Shown here in pieces: positions 41,967-50,744 of a stretch of DNA of 64,000 bases; within the stretch, counting starts at the first letter, position 1; each line of letters opens with the position of its first letter. The position numbers were made by a program, and so were the translations under genes. This DNA comes from Streptacidiphilus sp041262165. GTDB taxonomy: Bacteria; Actinomycetota; Actinomycetes; Streptomycetales; Streptomycetaceae. Location: the NCBI RefSeq assembly GCF_041262165.1, contig NZ_JBGCBY010000018.1, positions 116,490 to 180,489 of the forward strand, read 5' to 3'. The notes under the pieces are model-generated. The model was not told where the DNA came from and ran no database searches. It saw nothing but the letters and a program-made list of their open reading frames with translations.

Positions 41967-42920
41967 CTACTCGGCGAACAGTCGCTCGGTGCGCGGGTCC
42001 AGCGCGTCGCGCACGCCGTCGCCCAGGAGGTTGAAGGCCAGCGTGGTCAGCAGCAGCGCCAGGCCCGGGAACAGCGCGAACCACCACGAGACCTGGTAGA
42101 ACGGCAGCGCGTCGTTGAGCATGTTGCCCCAGGTGGGGGTCGGCGGCACCACGCCCAGGCCCAGGAACGACAGCGTCGCCTCGAACACGATCGCGATCGG
42201 GATCAGCAGCGTGGTGTAGACGATGACCGGCGCGGTCAGGTTGGGCAGCACGTCCACGAACATGATCCGCAGGTCGCCGGCGCCCAGCGAGCGGGCGGCC
42301 TCCACGTACTCGCGCTCGCGGATCGACAGGGTCTGCCCGCGCACGATGCGCCCCACCGCGGCCCAGGAGAAGAACGCGATCACGAACACCGTCAGGGTCA
42401 GGCTGCTGCCGTAGATGGACACCAGGGCGATGGCGAACAGCAGGAACGGGAAGGACAGCACCACGTCCATGAACCGCGACAGGACGCTGTCGACCACCGT
42501 GCCGAAGTAGCCCGCGGCCAGGCCCACCACCACCCCCATCGCCACCGCCAGCAGCGTGGCGGCCACCCCGACCAGCAGCGAGACCCGGGTGCCGTACACG
42601 ACCCGCACCAGCACGTCGCGGCCCAGGTCGTCGGTGCCCAGCAGGTGCCGGGCGCTGGGGCCCACCGGCAGGCCCGCCGAGGTCAGCCCCTGGGCCCGGT
42701 CCTGGTCGGCCGGACCCCAGCCGATGACGTGCGCCAGCAGCGGCGCGCCCAGCGCGACGGCCACCAGCAGCACGATGAACACCGCCGACGCGACGGCGAC
42801 CTTGTCCGCGCGCAGCCGCGCCCAGGCCAGCTGCCAGGGGCTGCGCCCCTGGATCTCGCCGGGCGCGGCGCCCCGCTCACCACCGGCCGGCGCCGCGGCC
42901 CAGCTCTCCGGGATGCTCAT
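41967..42920 (-). CDS. Oligopeptide ABC transporter permease, DppC/OppC type
   Basis: 317 residues; ATG (MSIPESW) with AGGAGG eight bases upstream, preferred over an ATG further upstream. Features of OppC/DppC: N-terminal LARLRADK-like cytoplasmic segment, first helix, HLLGTDDLGRDVLVRVVYGTR, then EAA loop REYVEAARSLGAGDLRIMFVDVLPNL. Partner of the DppB-type permease. Confidence 0.92.
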   Translation of the reverse strand: MSIPESWAAAPAGGERGAAPGEIQGRSPWQLAWARLRADKVAVASAVFIVLLVAVALGAPLLAHVIGWGPADQDRAQGLTSAGLPVGPSARHLLGTDDLGRDVLVRVVYGTRVSLLVGVAATLLAVAMGVVVGLAAGYFGTVVDSVLSRFMDVVLSFPFLLFAIALVSIYGSSLTLTVFVIAFFSWAAVGRIVRGQTLSIREREYVEAARSLGAGDLRIMFVDVLPNLTAPVIVYTTLLIPIAIVFEATLSFLGLGVVPPTPTWGNMLNDALPFYQVSWWFALFPGLALLLTTLAFNLLGDGVRDALDPRTERLFAE

Positions 42921-43005
42921 CGCCCCGCCCTCCTGCGCTCGCCCGTGCCCGCCCGCGGCACTCGCCGCTGCCCGCTCATGCCCGCTCATGCCCGCTCACG
43001 GCTGC

Positions 43006-44151
43006 TCACGGCTGCCTCTGCGGTGGGATCAGGCCGGTCCCGGCCGCGGTCAGGTCCTCGCCCGGCTGGACCGGGAAGTGGCAGGCCGTCAGGTGCGTGT
43101 CCGGGTCCCCCGCCTGCGCCAGCAGCACCGGGGCCTGCACGGTGCAGCGCTGCTGGGCCTTGGGGCAGCGCGGATGGAACCGGCAGCCGTCCGGCGGGGT
43201 GACCGGCGAGGGCACGTCCCCGGCCAGCACGATCCGCCGCCGCTGGGCCGAGCGGTCCGGGTCGGCCACCGAGGCCGCCGACAGCAGCGCGTTGGTGTAG
43301 GGGTGGCGCGGGCGCTGGTGCAGGTCGCCGGTGGCCGCCAGCTCCACGACCTGCCCCAGGTACATCACCGCGATCCGGTCGCTGACGTGCCGCACCACCG
43401 ACAGGTCGTGGGTGATGAACAGGTACGTCAGCCCGAACTCGCCCTGCAGGTCGGCCAGCAGGTTGATGATCTGCGCCTGGATCGAGACGTCCAGCGCCGA
43501 GACCGGCTCATCCGCGATGACCAGCTCCGGGCGCAGCGCGACCGCGCGGGCCACCCCGATGCGCTGGCGCTGGCCGCCGGAGAACTCGGACGGGAAGCGG
43601 TTGTAGTGCTCGGGGTTGAGCCCGACCAGCTCCATCAGCTCCTGCACGGCGCGTTTGCGCTGCGCGCCGGCGGCGGTGCCGTGGATGGCGAAGGGGTCGC
43701 CGATGATCGAGCCGACCCGGCGGCGCGGGTTCAGCGACCCGTACGGGTCCTGGAAGATCATCTGGATGCGGCGGCGGTAGGGCCGCACCTGGCGCCGGCC
43801 CAGCGCGGTGATGTCCTGGCCGTCGAACAGGACCTGGCCGGAGGTGACCGGGTAGAGCCGGTCGGCGCAGCGGGCCAGGGTCGACTTGCCGCAGCCGGTC
43901 TCGCCGACCAGGCCCAGGGTCTCGCCCCGGCGCACCGCAAGGCTGACCCCGTCCACCGCGTGGACCCGGCCGATCTCGCGCTTGACCACGATGCCGCGCC
44001 GCAGCGGGAAGTACTTGACCAGGTCCCGCAGTTCGAGCAGCGGCCCGCCGCCGGGGCCGGGGCGGTCGGCGGGGCCGGGCTTGTCCCCGGGGCCGGGTCC
44101 GGCGGCGGGGGCGGGCTTGGGGGCGGGGTCGGGGAGGGCGGCGGGGGTCAT
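43006..44151 (-). CDS. Oligopeptide ABC transporter ATPase, DppF/OppF type
   Basis: 381 residues. After a Pro/Gly-rich N-terminal ~35 residues: Walker A GETGCGKST, Q-loop IFQDPYGSLNPRRRV, signature FSGGQRQRIGVARA, Walker B LVIADEPVSALD, H-loop FITHDLSVV, and a C-terminal Cys-rich segment GCRFHPRCPKAQQRC that in Dpp/Opp ATPases can hold a 4Fe-4S cluster. The start overlaps the DppD-type stop by 4 bp. Confidence 0.94.
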   Translation of the reverse strand: MTPAALPDPAPKPAPAAGPGPGDKPGPADRPGPGGGPLLELRDLVKYFPLRRGIVVKREIGRVHAVDGVSLAVRRGETLGLVGETGCGKSTLARCADRLYPVTSGQVLFDGQDITALGRRQVRPYRRRIQMIFQDPYGSLNPRRRVGSIIGDPFAIHGTAAGAQRKRAVQELMELVGLNPEHYNRFPSEFSGGQRQRIGVARAVALRPELVIADEPVSALDVSIQAQIINLLADLQGEFGLTYLFITHDLSVVRHVSDRIAVMYLGQVVELAATGDLHQRPRHPYTNALLSAASVADPDRSAQRRRIVLAGDVPSPVTPPDGCRFHPRCPKAQQRCTVQAPVLLAQAGDPDTHLTACHFPVQPGEDLTAAGTGLIPPQRQP

Positions 44152-45200
44152 GCGGTGCCTCCGGGGTGGCTGGGGGCGGTGCGGCCCGCGTCGGCGGCGC
44201 GCAGGCGCTCCTGCTCGGTCGCCTCGTCCAGGCCCACCAGGTGCGGGGGCAGCCAGCAGGCCGAGCGGTGCCCGGTGCCGCCGCGCACCGCCAGCAGCGG
44301 CGGGTCCTGGGTGCGGCAGCGGTCCATCGCGAAGGCGCAGCGCGGGTGGAAGGCGCAGCCGCCGGGCAGCCGGATCAGGCTGGGCGGCTGGCCGGGGATG
44401 GGGCGCAGCCGCTCGCGGGCGCCGCTGGAGGAGGGGACCGACTCCAGCAGGCCCTTGGTGTAGGGGTGGTGGGGCTGGTAGTAGGCGGTGCGCCGGTCGG
44501 CGATCTCGGCCGCCTTTCCCGCGTACATCACCAGGACCTGGTCGGCCATGCCGGCGATCACCCCCAGGTCGTGGGTGATCATGACCAGGGCCATGCCCAG
44601 GTCGCGCTGCAGGCGGGCGAGCAGGTCCAGGATCTGGGCCTGCACGGTGGCGTCCAGGGCGGTGGTGGGCTCGTCGGCGATCACCACGGCGGGGTCCAGG
44701 GCCAGGGCCATGGCGATCAGCGCGCGCTGGCGCATGCCGCCGGAGAACTGGTGCGGGTAGTCGTCGACGCGGCGTTCGGGGTTGGGGATGCCGACCAGGG
44801 CGAGCAGGTCGACGGCCTGGCGGCGGGCCGCGCGGGGGCCGGCGGGGGTGTGGGCGCGGATCATCTCCACGATCTGCCAGCCCACCTTGTAGTGCGGGTG
44901 CAGGCTGGACAGAGGGTCCTGGAAGACGGTGGCGATCTGGGCGCCGCGGATCGTGCGCAGTTCCTCGCGGTCCATGCCGAGCAGGTCGCGGCCCTCGAAG
45001 CGGGCGCTGCCGGTGACCTGGGCGCCGGGGGTCAGCCCCAGCAGGGTCTGGGTGCACACGCTCTTGCCCGAGCCCGACTCGCCGACGATGCCCAGGGTCT
45101 GGCCGCGGTCCAGGTCGAAGGAGACGCCGCGCACCGCCTGCACCACGCCGTCGGCGGTGCGGAAGGACACGGTGAGGTCGCTGACCTCGAGCAGGTGCAT
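44148..45200 (-). CDS. Oligopeptide ABC transporter ATPase, DppD/OppD type
   Basis: 350 residues. Walker A GESGSGKSV, Q-loop VFQDPLSSLHPHYKV, signature FSGGMRQRALIAMA, Walker B VVIADEPTTALD, H-loop MITHDLGVI, and C-terminal GGCAFHPRCAFAMDRCR Cys motif. It forms a heterodimer with the DppF-type protein to power peptide import. A 313-bp repeat-rich gap separates it from the substrate-binding protein gene. Confidence 0.94.
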   Translation of the reverse strand: MHLLEVSDLTVSFRTADGVVQAVRGVSFDLDRGQTLGIVGESGSGKSVCTQTLLGLTPGAQVTGSARFEGRDLLGMDREELRTIRGAQIATVFQDPLSSLHPHYKVGWQIVEMIRAHTPAGPRAARRQAVDLLALVGIPNPERRVDDYPHQFSGGMRQRALIAMALALDPAVVIADEPTTALDATVQAQILDLLARLQRDLGMALVMITHDLGVIAGMADQVLVMYAGKAAEIADRRTAYYQPHHPYTKGLLESVPSSSGARERLRPIPGQPPSLIRLPGGCAFHPRCAFAMDRCRTQDPPLLAVRGGTGHRSACWLPPHLVGLDEATEQERLRAADAGRTAPSHPGGTA

Positions 45201-45253
45201 CGGACCTCGCAGGTGGAGGGGTGCCCCGGGGGGCGCGGTCGCGCAGGAGCGCG

Positions 45254-45420
45254 GGTGCGGGCGTGCGGGGCGCGGGGGGGTGCGGGTGCGCGGGGTGCGG
45301 GTGCGCGGGGTGCGGGTGCGCGGGGTGCGGGTGCGCGGGGTGCGGGGTGCGGGGGGTGCTGGGTGCGGGGGGTGCTGGCGTGCGGGGGGTGCTGGCGTGC
45401 GAGGCGGGGCGGGGTGTGCG
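45254..45420. repeat. Tandem GTGCGGGGTGCG-type repeat between SBP and ATPase genes
   Basis: About four copies of a 15-bp unit GTGCGCGGGGTGCGG (45284-45345) followed by degenerate GGGGGGTGCTG units. Being transcribed, it could form G-rich structures that lower expression of the downstream genes relative to the binding protein. Confidence 0.85.
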
Positions 45421-45512
45421 GGGCGCGGTGCCCGCCGCGGCCCTGGTCGGGGTCGCGGCGGGCGCTGGTTGCCCGGGCCGGCGCAGCCGGCGGTGCGTCA
45501 GGTGACGGCCGG

Positions 45513-47354
45513 TCAGCTGGTCGGGGAGAGCCAGACCTGGGTGATGTCGTAGGCCTGCGAGAACGGGAAGAAGATCGCGTTGTGGACCCGGGTGGAGCGG
45601 AACAGCGCGGTCTTCTGGGTCTCGAACGGCACGAACGCCGCGTCCTGCATGATCTGCACGTCCGCCTGGTGCCAGAACCCGGCCGCGGTGGCCGTGTCCG
45701 GGGCGCTGAGCGCCTTGTCGATCAGGGCGTTGGTCACCGCGCTGTTGTAGTCGCCCCAGTCGGTGGACCCCGGTCCGTAGGTGCGCCCGTCGAACAGCGC
45801 CTCGATGGTGGCGCGGCCGTTGTTGCCGTACCAGTCGGGCACCCAGCCCGGCTCGCTGATGTCCCAGCCGCCGGCCTTGGCGCTGGCCGGGTCGTTGAGG
45901 TACTTGCCGTAGTAGTCGCCCTGGCTGACCGGCAGGATCTTGGTGGTGATCCCGCAGTTCTTCAGGTCCGCCTGCACCGACTGGGCCACCGCGGGGTGGT
46001 TGCCCGCGTTGCGGGCCACGTCCTTGAGGACCAGCCCGCCCGGGTAGCCGGCCGCGGCCAGCATCGCCTTGCACTTGGCCGGGTCCCCCGCGTTGCCGGG
46101 CGTCGCGTAGGGGTCGATCTTCTGGTAGCCGACGCTGCCGGGCGGCACGACCTGGTCCAGCGGGGTGTTCAGGGCCGGGCCGCCGTAGATCTTGCCGATG
46201 GCGGTCTTGTCGATGGCGTACTCGATCGCCTGGCGCACCGCGGCCTTGCCCAGCGCCGAGCCGTTGCTCGGGCTCTGCTCGTTGAAGATCAGGAACGGGT
46301 TGCTGTCGCCGGCCGGGAAGACGCCCAGGCGGGTGTCGGAGGCCGCCTGCAGGGCCGGGATGCTGGGGGTGGGCACGATGGTGTCGAACTCCAGGTCGGC
46401 GGTGCCGGCCTGGATCTGCTGCTGGACCGGGGCCGCGTCCTGGCCCTCGGTGACCTGGATCCTGTCCACGTACTGGTGCCGCACCGGGTCGGTGGACTGC
46501 TGCCAGGCCGGGTTGCGGCCCAGCACGACCGACTGGTTGGCGGTGTAGCCGGTGATCGCGTACGGCCCGTCGGACAGGGTGTGGGTGCGGAAGTTCGCGT
46601 CGTCGGGCAGGTACTGCAGGTACTCCTGCGGGGCGGGCGAGGAGAATGGCAGCGACAGGATGTTCAGGAAGTCGCTGGCCGGCCGGGTCAGCGTGAACTG
46701 CACCGTGGCCGGGTCCAGGGCCCTGACCCCGGAGATGTCGTGGCCGGTGATGTAGGCGTCGAGTGCGGCGATGGTGGGGGCCGCCTTGGCGAAGCCGTCG
46801 CAGTACTGGGTGAACCCGGCGATCACGCCCTGGTAGTAGCCCGGCGCGCCCACCGCGTTCTTCGTCGGGTTGCACAACCGCTTCATGCCCAGCACCTCGT
46901 CCTGGGCGGTGACCGCGCGGGCCGGGCTGCTGTTCCACATCACCCCCGGGCGCAGGTGCACGGTGTAGGTCAGCCCGTCCGCGCTCAGCCCGCCGTTGGC
47001 GGTGGTGGGCAGTTCGGTGGCCAGGTCCGGGACCACGGCGGCGGCGGTGGCCGGGTCGGTGGAGGCCGGGTAGGTGAACAGCTGGCGGGTGTAGGCGCGT
47101 TGCAGGGTGAAGGTCGCGGTGTAGTAGGCGCTGGCGGTGTCCAGGTGGTCCACGTCGCCGCTGCCCAGCAGCCGCAGCGTGCCGCCCTGGACCGGGGCCC
47201 CGGCCGCGTTCTGGTTGCCCCCGCCGCCGCTGGGGGTCCCTGCGCCCGGCTTGCCGCCGCCCGAACTGCAGCCGGCCGCCGCCAGCGCCAGGCAGGCCAG
47301 CAACGCGGTCGCCCCCGCCCCCCTGCGCGCCGCCCACGTGCATGATCGTGTCAT
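45513..47354 (-). CDS. Oligopeptide-binding lipoprotein of ABC transporter
   Basis: 613 residues; ATG with AGGAGGT seven bases upstream. Lipobox LAAAGC (Cys29). SBP family 5: GGTLRLLGSGDVDHLDTASAYYT near the N-terminus, LSADGLTYTVHLRPGVMWN, KAAVRQAIEYAIDKTAIGKI, and a tryptophan-rich WDISEPGWVPDWYGNNG. Delivers oligopeptides to the DppBC-type permeases encoded in the same operon. Confidence 0.94.
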   Translation of the reverse strand: MTRSCTWAARRGAGATALLACLALAAAGCSSGGGKPGAGTPSGGGGNQNAAGAPVQGGTLRLLGSGDVDHLDTASAYYTATFTLQRAYTRQLFTYPASTDPATAAAVVPDLATELPTTANGGLSADGLTYTVHLRPGVMWNSSPARAVTAQDEVLGMKRLCNPTKNAVGAPGYYQGVIAGFTQYCDGFAKAAPTIAALDAYITGHDISGVRALDPATVQFTLTRPASDFLNILSLPFSSPAPQEYLQYLPDDANFRTHTLSDGPYAITGYTANQSVVLGRNPAWQQSTDPVRHQYVDRIQVTEGQDAAPVQQQIQAGTADLEFDTIVPTPSIPALQAASDTRLGVFPAGDSNPFLIFNEQSPSNGSALGKAAVRQAIEYAIDKTAIGKIYGGPALNTPLDQVVPPGSVGYQKIDPYATPGNAGDPAKCKAMLAAAGYPGGLVLKDVARNAGNHPAVAQSVQADLKNCGITTKILPVSQGDYYGKYLNDPASAKAGGWDISEPGWVPDWYGNNGRATIEALFDGRTYGPGSTDWGDYNSAVTNALIDKALSAPDTATAAGFWHQADVQIMQDAAFVPFETQKTALFRSTRVHNAIFFPFSQAYDITQVWLSPTS

Positions 47355-47764
47355 GGTGCACCTCCTGTGACCGAGGGATGTTCGGATGCACAAGTGGCGC
47401 CGGCCGACCGTCCACGCGCCGGGCCGCGACGCAGCGCGCCGGGGGCCGACCCCTGGACGGTCCACGGCGTCGCGGTGCTGGGTTCCAGCACTGCGGCAGA
47501 GTCTGACGCACAGTCAATCCCCGGGCCAGGCCCCGGTCCGAATCGGCACCGGAGCGTGACCTGTGCGCGTCACACATGTTGCACGGAGACTTGCCGAACG
47601 TGGATCGGTCGGGCCGCGCGGGGGCAGCGGCGGCGCGGCGGGCGGGCCCGGATCAACGCGCAGCAATGGCGAGTCGACTCGGGACACAGCTACCGCCTGG
47701 GACCTATTTTGTTGACTGCACATCTCACCGCACTGCACGGGCCGGACGCACGAAGGCGGAAGCC
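47355..47764. promoter_or_regulatory. Divergent region upstream of the peptide-transport operon
   Basis: No supported gene. A GTGAC - 8 nt - GTCAC inverted repeat lies at 47556-47573, and TTGACT at 47710-47715 may be the -35 of the frameshifted antitoxin gene. Confidence 0.4.
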
Positions 47765-47964
47765 ATGCCCGAACTCGACATCACCTTCACGCACGAAGTG
47801 ATGTCCCAGATCCGCGACGCAACTGCTCAGGAGGGGACCAGTTTGGAGACCTTCGCCCACGACGCGGTAACTCGCGCAGCTCCACCGCCGCAAGGCCACC
47901 GACACGGCCGTCCGTGCCGCCCGCATCTCCGCCGGCCTCAACAGGCGCCTCGCGGAGAATTGAC
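47765..47964 (+). pseudogene. Frameshifted antitoxin gene
   Basis: The first frame gives MPELDITFTHEVMSQIRDAT...LETFAHDAV; about 47875 the reading must shift to continue as QLHRRKATDTAVRAARISAG then LNRRLAEN and stop at 47962-47964. The two halves look like one small antitoxin. No toxin gene follows, only the convergent VapC gene on the other strand. Confidence 0.5.
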
Positions 47965-48083
47965 CGCACGTCACGACGGGCTGCCCGCCGCACTCGCTCG
48001 CAGCCCCCGCACGGCCGCATTCGGGTCCTCGGCCTGCGGTGCGGCCACGGGCCATTACCCTGCGTCCAGCGCGACGGCGCCCC

Positions 48084-48476
48084 TCAAGCGGGCATGTCGA
48101 CGGTGAGCCCTGCGGCAGTGGCCGCATCGGCGAGTCGCTTGTCGTAGGTGACGAAGGACGTCAGTCGCGCCCGGATACGCAGGGCCGTGCCCAGGTGGAT
48201 GGCGTCCAGGCTGCGGACGGTCGCCGGCTTCGCGGTCTGGGCGAGGATGCGGATGCTCGGGTCCAGGTCCACCAGGTCGATCAGGTCCAGCACCGGATGG
48301 AGTCGCGCGACGGCTTGCGGCGCGTACCGCGCCAGGGCCCGGAACGATTCGATCTCCACCAGGACCGAACTCGTCCAGCCGGTGTCCGCGCGCTCGTCCA
48401 GCCAGTCCCGCAATTCCTGCGATTCGGACTCGGCGTGGACGAGTTTGACGACTGCGGCCGAGTCGAGATAGATCAT
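48084..48476 (-). CDS. vapC: PIN-domain ribonuclease toxin (VapC)
   Basis: 130 residues. MIYLDSAAVVKLVHAE carries the first Asp, SSVLVEIESFRAL the Glu, RSLDAIHLGTALRI the third acid (LDAIHLGTA is a strong VapC motif), and FVTYDKRLADAATAAGL the final Asp. All PIN metal ligands are present. It shares one base with the vapB stop. Predicted RNase toxin. Confidence 0.93.
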   Translation of the reverse strand: MIYLDSAAVVKLVHAESESQELRDWLDERADTGWTSSVLVEIESFRALARYAPQAVARLHPVLDLIDLVDLDPSIRILAQTAKPATVRSLDAIHLGTALRIRARLTSFVTYDKRLADAATAAGLTVDMPA

Positions 48477-48709
48477 CAGCGCTCTTCCCCCCGGCTGCGG
48501 GAGATCTCATCGGCGATGTTGACGCCGTCGGGTTCGCCCAGCGGCATGCTCAGCACCGCACGCCGCATCGCCGCCGCACGCTCCTGGCGCATGGCGCTCT
48601 CCAGGACGGCCCGACGGATCGCGGCCGAGCGCGAACTCCCGTCGCGGGTGAGGACGTCCAGGGCATGCTCGGTCTCTGTGTCGCTGCGAATGGTGATGGT
48701 GTCAGCCAT
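48476..48709 (-). CDS. vapB: RHH antitoxin (VapB)
   Basis: 77 residues. MADTITIRSDTETEHALDVL, TRDGSSRSAAIRRAVLESAM is a ribbon-helix-helix with SRSAAIRRA recognition helix; the C-terminus SMPLGEPDGVNIADEI would wrap the toxin. The ATG is six bases after TACGCT on the minus strand, without Shine-Dalgarno, so probably leaderless. Confidence 0.9.
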   Translation of the reverse strand: MADTITIRSDTETEHALDVLTRDGSSRSAAIRRAVLESAMRQERAAAMRRAVLSMPLGEPDGVNIADEISRSRGEER

Positions 48710-48715
48710 GGCACA

Positions 48716-48737
48716 AGCGTAAGACGGATCGTCTTAC
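48716..48737 (-). promoter_or_regulatory. vapB promoter and operator
   Basis: Perfect inverted repeat GTAAGAC - 5 nt - GTCTTAC (48719-48737) overlaps the -10 hexamer TACGCT (48721-48716 on the minus strand), six bases before the ATG. The same layout as at 19183-19214. Confidence 0.7.
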
Positions 48738-48827
48738 ATGGCGAGGTTCGCCGCGCCCGGGCGGCCACCCCGGCGGCGTCGGTGCGGGGCGGTCGCCGGG
48801 CCGTCCAGGGCCTCGCGGCGGACGGGG

Positions 48828-50744
48828 TCAGGGCAGGAGGGTGTCGAGGAAGGTGTTGGTGTAGATGCGGGCGGGGTCGTAGCGGTCCAAGGTGGCCAGG
48901 GCGGTGTCCCAGGTGTCGCCGGAGGGCTGGCCGGCGCGGTAGGCGGCGGGGATGGTGGTGGCGATGACCGCGGGGTCGGCCCAGGCGGCGGTGCCCGAGT
49001 AGCCCCAGCCCTTGGACCACTCGGGGCGCACGGCCGCGTAGCTGCCGGTGTAGTTGGCCAGGACCCACTGCTCGGTCTGGCGGTAGAACCGCTGGCACTG
49101 CGCGGTGCCCGGGACGGTGAGCAGGTCCATCCACACCGCGGTGTCCCAGCCGGGGTGGTCCGGGCGCGGGCGCACCGCGCTGAGCTGGGGCTGGACCGCG
49201 CCGGGCACCTGGCAGTCGGCGGGGTTGTCCAGGCCGGCGCAGCGCACCTCCCAGGGCCCGTTCATCGGGTACTGGCCGGCCGCGCGGTAGGTGTTCAGGG
49301 CGTTGTCGAGGTAGGTGTAGAACTCGCTGACGACGCGTTGGACGTCGGCGCGCGCGCACACGATGGCGTAGCCGTTCGCGGTGACCTGCAAGGTGGTGGG
49401 CCGCACGTACAGCTGGGTGTTCTTGGCCCAGCCCCAGATGTCCCAGGTGCCGGTGGTGATCAGCCCGGAGCCGACGATGCTCATCTCCAGGTTCTCGAAC
49501 GCCGGGGTGACCGAGACGTCGCCGGCCAGGATGGAGGCGATGAACTGGGACTCCTGGGTGCTGACGGAGTCGGCGAAGGTGTAGTTGAAGGGGCTGTCGA
49601 CCTGGCGGGAGAAGAAGGGCTTGCTGGGGGCCAGCGACCACACCTTGAGCCAGGGCACGGTGGTGAAGGGGAACCAGATCGTCTCCACCCGCCCGCTCGC
49701 GTCCAGCAGGGCCGCGAAGGAGTCGGGGCCGGCCTGGGCGGGCGGGGCGAACAGGGTGGCCACGTTGGTGGTGTAGCTGCTCTGGCAGCGCAGCCGCACG
49801 TTGGCGCCCACCCGCAAGGTGGCCTCGGTGACGAAGGCGCGGCCCAGGTGGACCAGGAACGCGGCGATGTCGGGGTCGCTGCGCTGGAAGGTCTTCAGCG
49901 CGTAGGCGCCCTGGGCCCGGTCCCACACCACCGCGGTCAGCGAGGTGACCAGGTTGCTGACCGAGCCGTAGGTGTGCCCGGGCGCGGGGCTCTCCCCGCT
50001 GGCGGGCACCGAGGTGCCGTGGCCGTCGATGGCCAGCACCCCGCCCAGGGTCAGGTCGCCGGGGGCGGGGGTGTTGGTCAGGCCGTAGCCGGCGTTCTCC
50101 AGGGCGGTGAGCAGGGCGAGCATGCTCACCCCGGTCTGGGCGGTGACGCTGGCCGGGTTGGCGCTGGTGACGGTGACGGCGGTCAGGTGCGCGGTGGTGT
50201 CGACCAGGAGGATGTCGCCTGAGGCGCCGGCCGGTTCCAGCAGCGGGGACCAGTTGTGGCCCATGCCGCGGGCGCGCAGCTTCCAGCCCTGGGCGTGGGC
50301 CCAGTTGGCCAGGGTGACCACCTGCGCCGGGGAGGCCGGCGCGCAGGTCCACAGCGCGCTGACGGCGATCTCGCCGGACCAGTTGGTCCACGCCTGCTGG
50401 TAGACGTCGATGCCCGCGGGGAAGTTGGGCGGCGCGGCGGTGGCCGCCTGGGCCGGGGGCACCCTGAAGGCGGGGGTCCAGGTCAGGGAGCTGAGCGCGG
50501 CGCCGGCGCCGGCGGCGCCGAGGAACGCGCGGCGCGACAGCGGCGGGACGGGCCGCTCGGGGCGGGGGCGGTCGGCGTGCGGGCGGTCGGCGTGGGGGCG
50601 GTCGGGGTGCGGGTGGTCGGGGTGCGGGTGGTCGGGGTGCGGGTGGTCGGCGTGGGGGCGGTCGGGGTGCGGGTGGTCGGGGTGCGGGTGGTCGGGGTGC
50701 GGGTGGTCGGGGTGGGGGTGGTCGGGGTGGGGGTTGCGTGTCAT
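48828..50744 (-). CDS. Tat-exported FAD oxidase, cholesterol oxidase type II family (paralog 2)
   Basis: 638 residues; GGAGGG before the ATG. An unusual His-Pro-Asp repeat (residues 5-60, 18 His) precedes the twin-arginine signal LSRRAFLGAAGAGAALSSLTW (RR at 71-72). The PCMH-type FAD domain and BCO2-type substrate domain follow (YPMNGPWEVRCAGLDNPADC; RPRPDHPGWDTAVWMD). Relative to BCO2, His163 (RGMGHNWSPL) aligns with the covalent-FAD His121, Glu354 with Glu311, and WEVR keeps Glu475/Arg477. Predicted extracellular sterol or related alcohol oxidase with covalent FAD. Paralog of the enzyme at 33839. Confidence 0.9.
   Translation of the reverse strand: MTRNPHPDHPHPDHPHPDHPHPDHPHPDRPHADHPHPDHPHPDHPHPDRPHADRPHADRPRPERPVPPLSRRAFLGAAGAGAALSSLTWTPAFRVPPAQAATAAPPNFPAGIDVYQQAWTNWSGEIAVSALWTCAPASPAQVVTLANWAHAQGWKLRARGMGHNWSPLLEPAGASGDILLVDTTAHLTAVTVTSANPASVTAQTGVSMLALLTALENAGYGLTNTPAPGDLTLGGVLAIDGHGTSVPASGESPAPGHTYGSVSNLVTSLTAVVWDRAQGAYALKTFQRSDPDIAAFLVHLGRAFVTEATLRVGANVRLRCQSSYTTNVATLFAPPAQAGPDSFAALLDASGRVETIWFPFTTVPWLKVWSLAPSKPFFSRQVDSPFNYTFADSVSTQESQFIASILAGDVSVTPAFENLEMSIVGSGLITTGTWDIWGWAKNTQLYVRPTTLQVTANGYAIVCARADVQRVVSEFYTYLDNALNTYRAAGQYPMNGPWEVRCAGLDNPADCQVPGAVQPQLSAVRPRPDHPGWDTAVWMDLLTVPGTAQCQRFYRQTEQWVLANYTGSYAAVRPEWSKGWGYSGTAAWADPAVIATTIPAAYRAGQPSGDTWDTALATLDRYDPARIYTNTFLDTLLP
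50567..50737. repeat. 15-bp tandem repeat encoding the His-Pro-Asp tract
   Basis: About eleven copies of GTCGGGGTGCGGGTG (variants GTCGGCGTGGGGGCG) encode HPHPD/RPHAD in the oxidase frame. The 15-bp period keeps frame, so copy-number change alters tract length without frameshift. Confidence 0.9.

Noticed and set aside
43006..47577. Very long open frames (over 1000 codons) on both strands across the ABC operon and the hrpB region
   Set aside because: They are out-of-frame shadows caused by high GC; the real genes in these places have clear family motifs, starts and ribosome sites.
50567..50737. CRISPR-like array (also 45254-45420)
   Set aside because: Units are 12-15 bp, contiguous, without unique spacers; one is coding. 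No cas genes.
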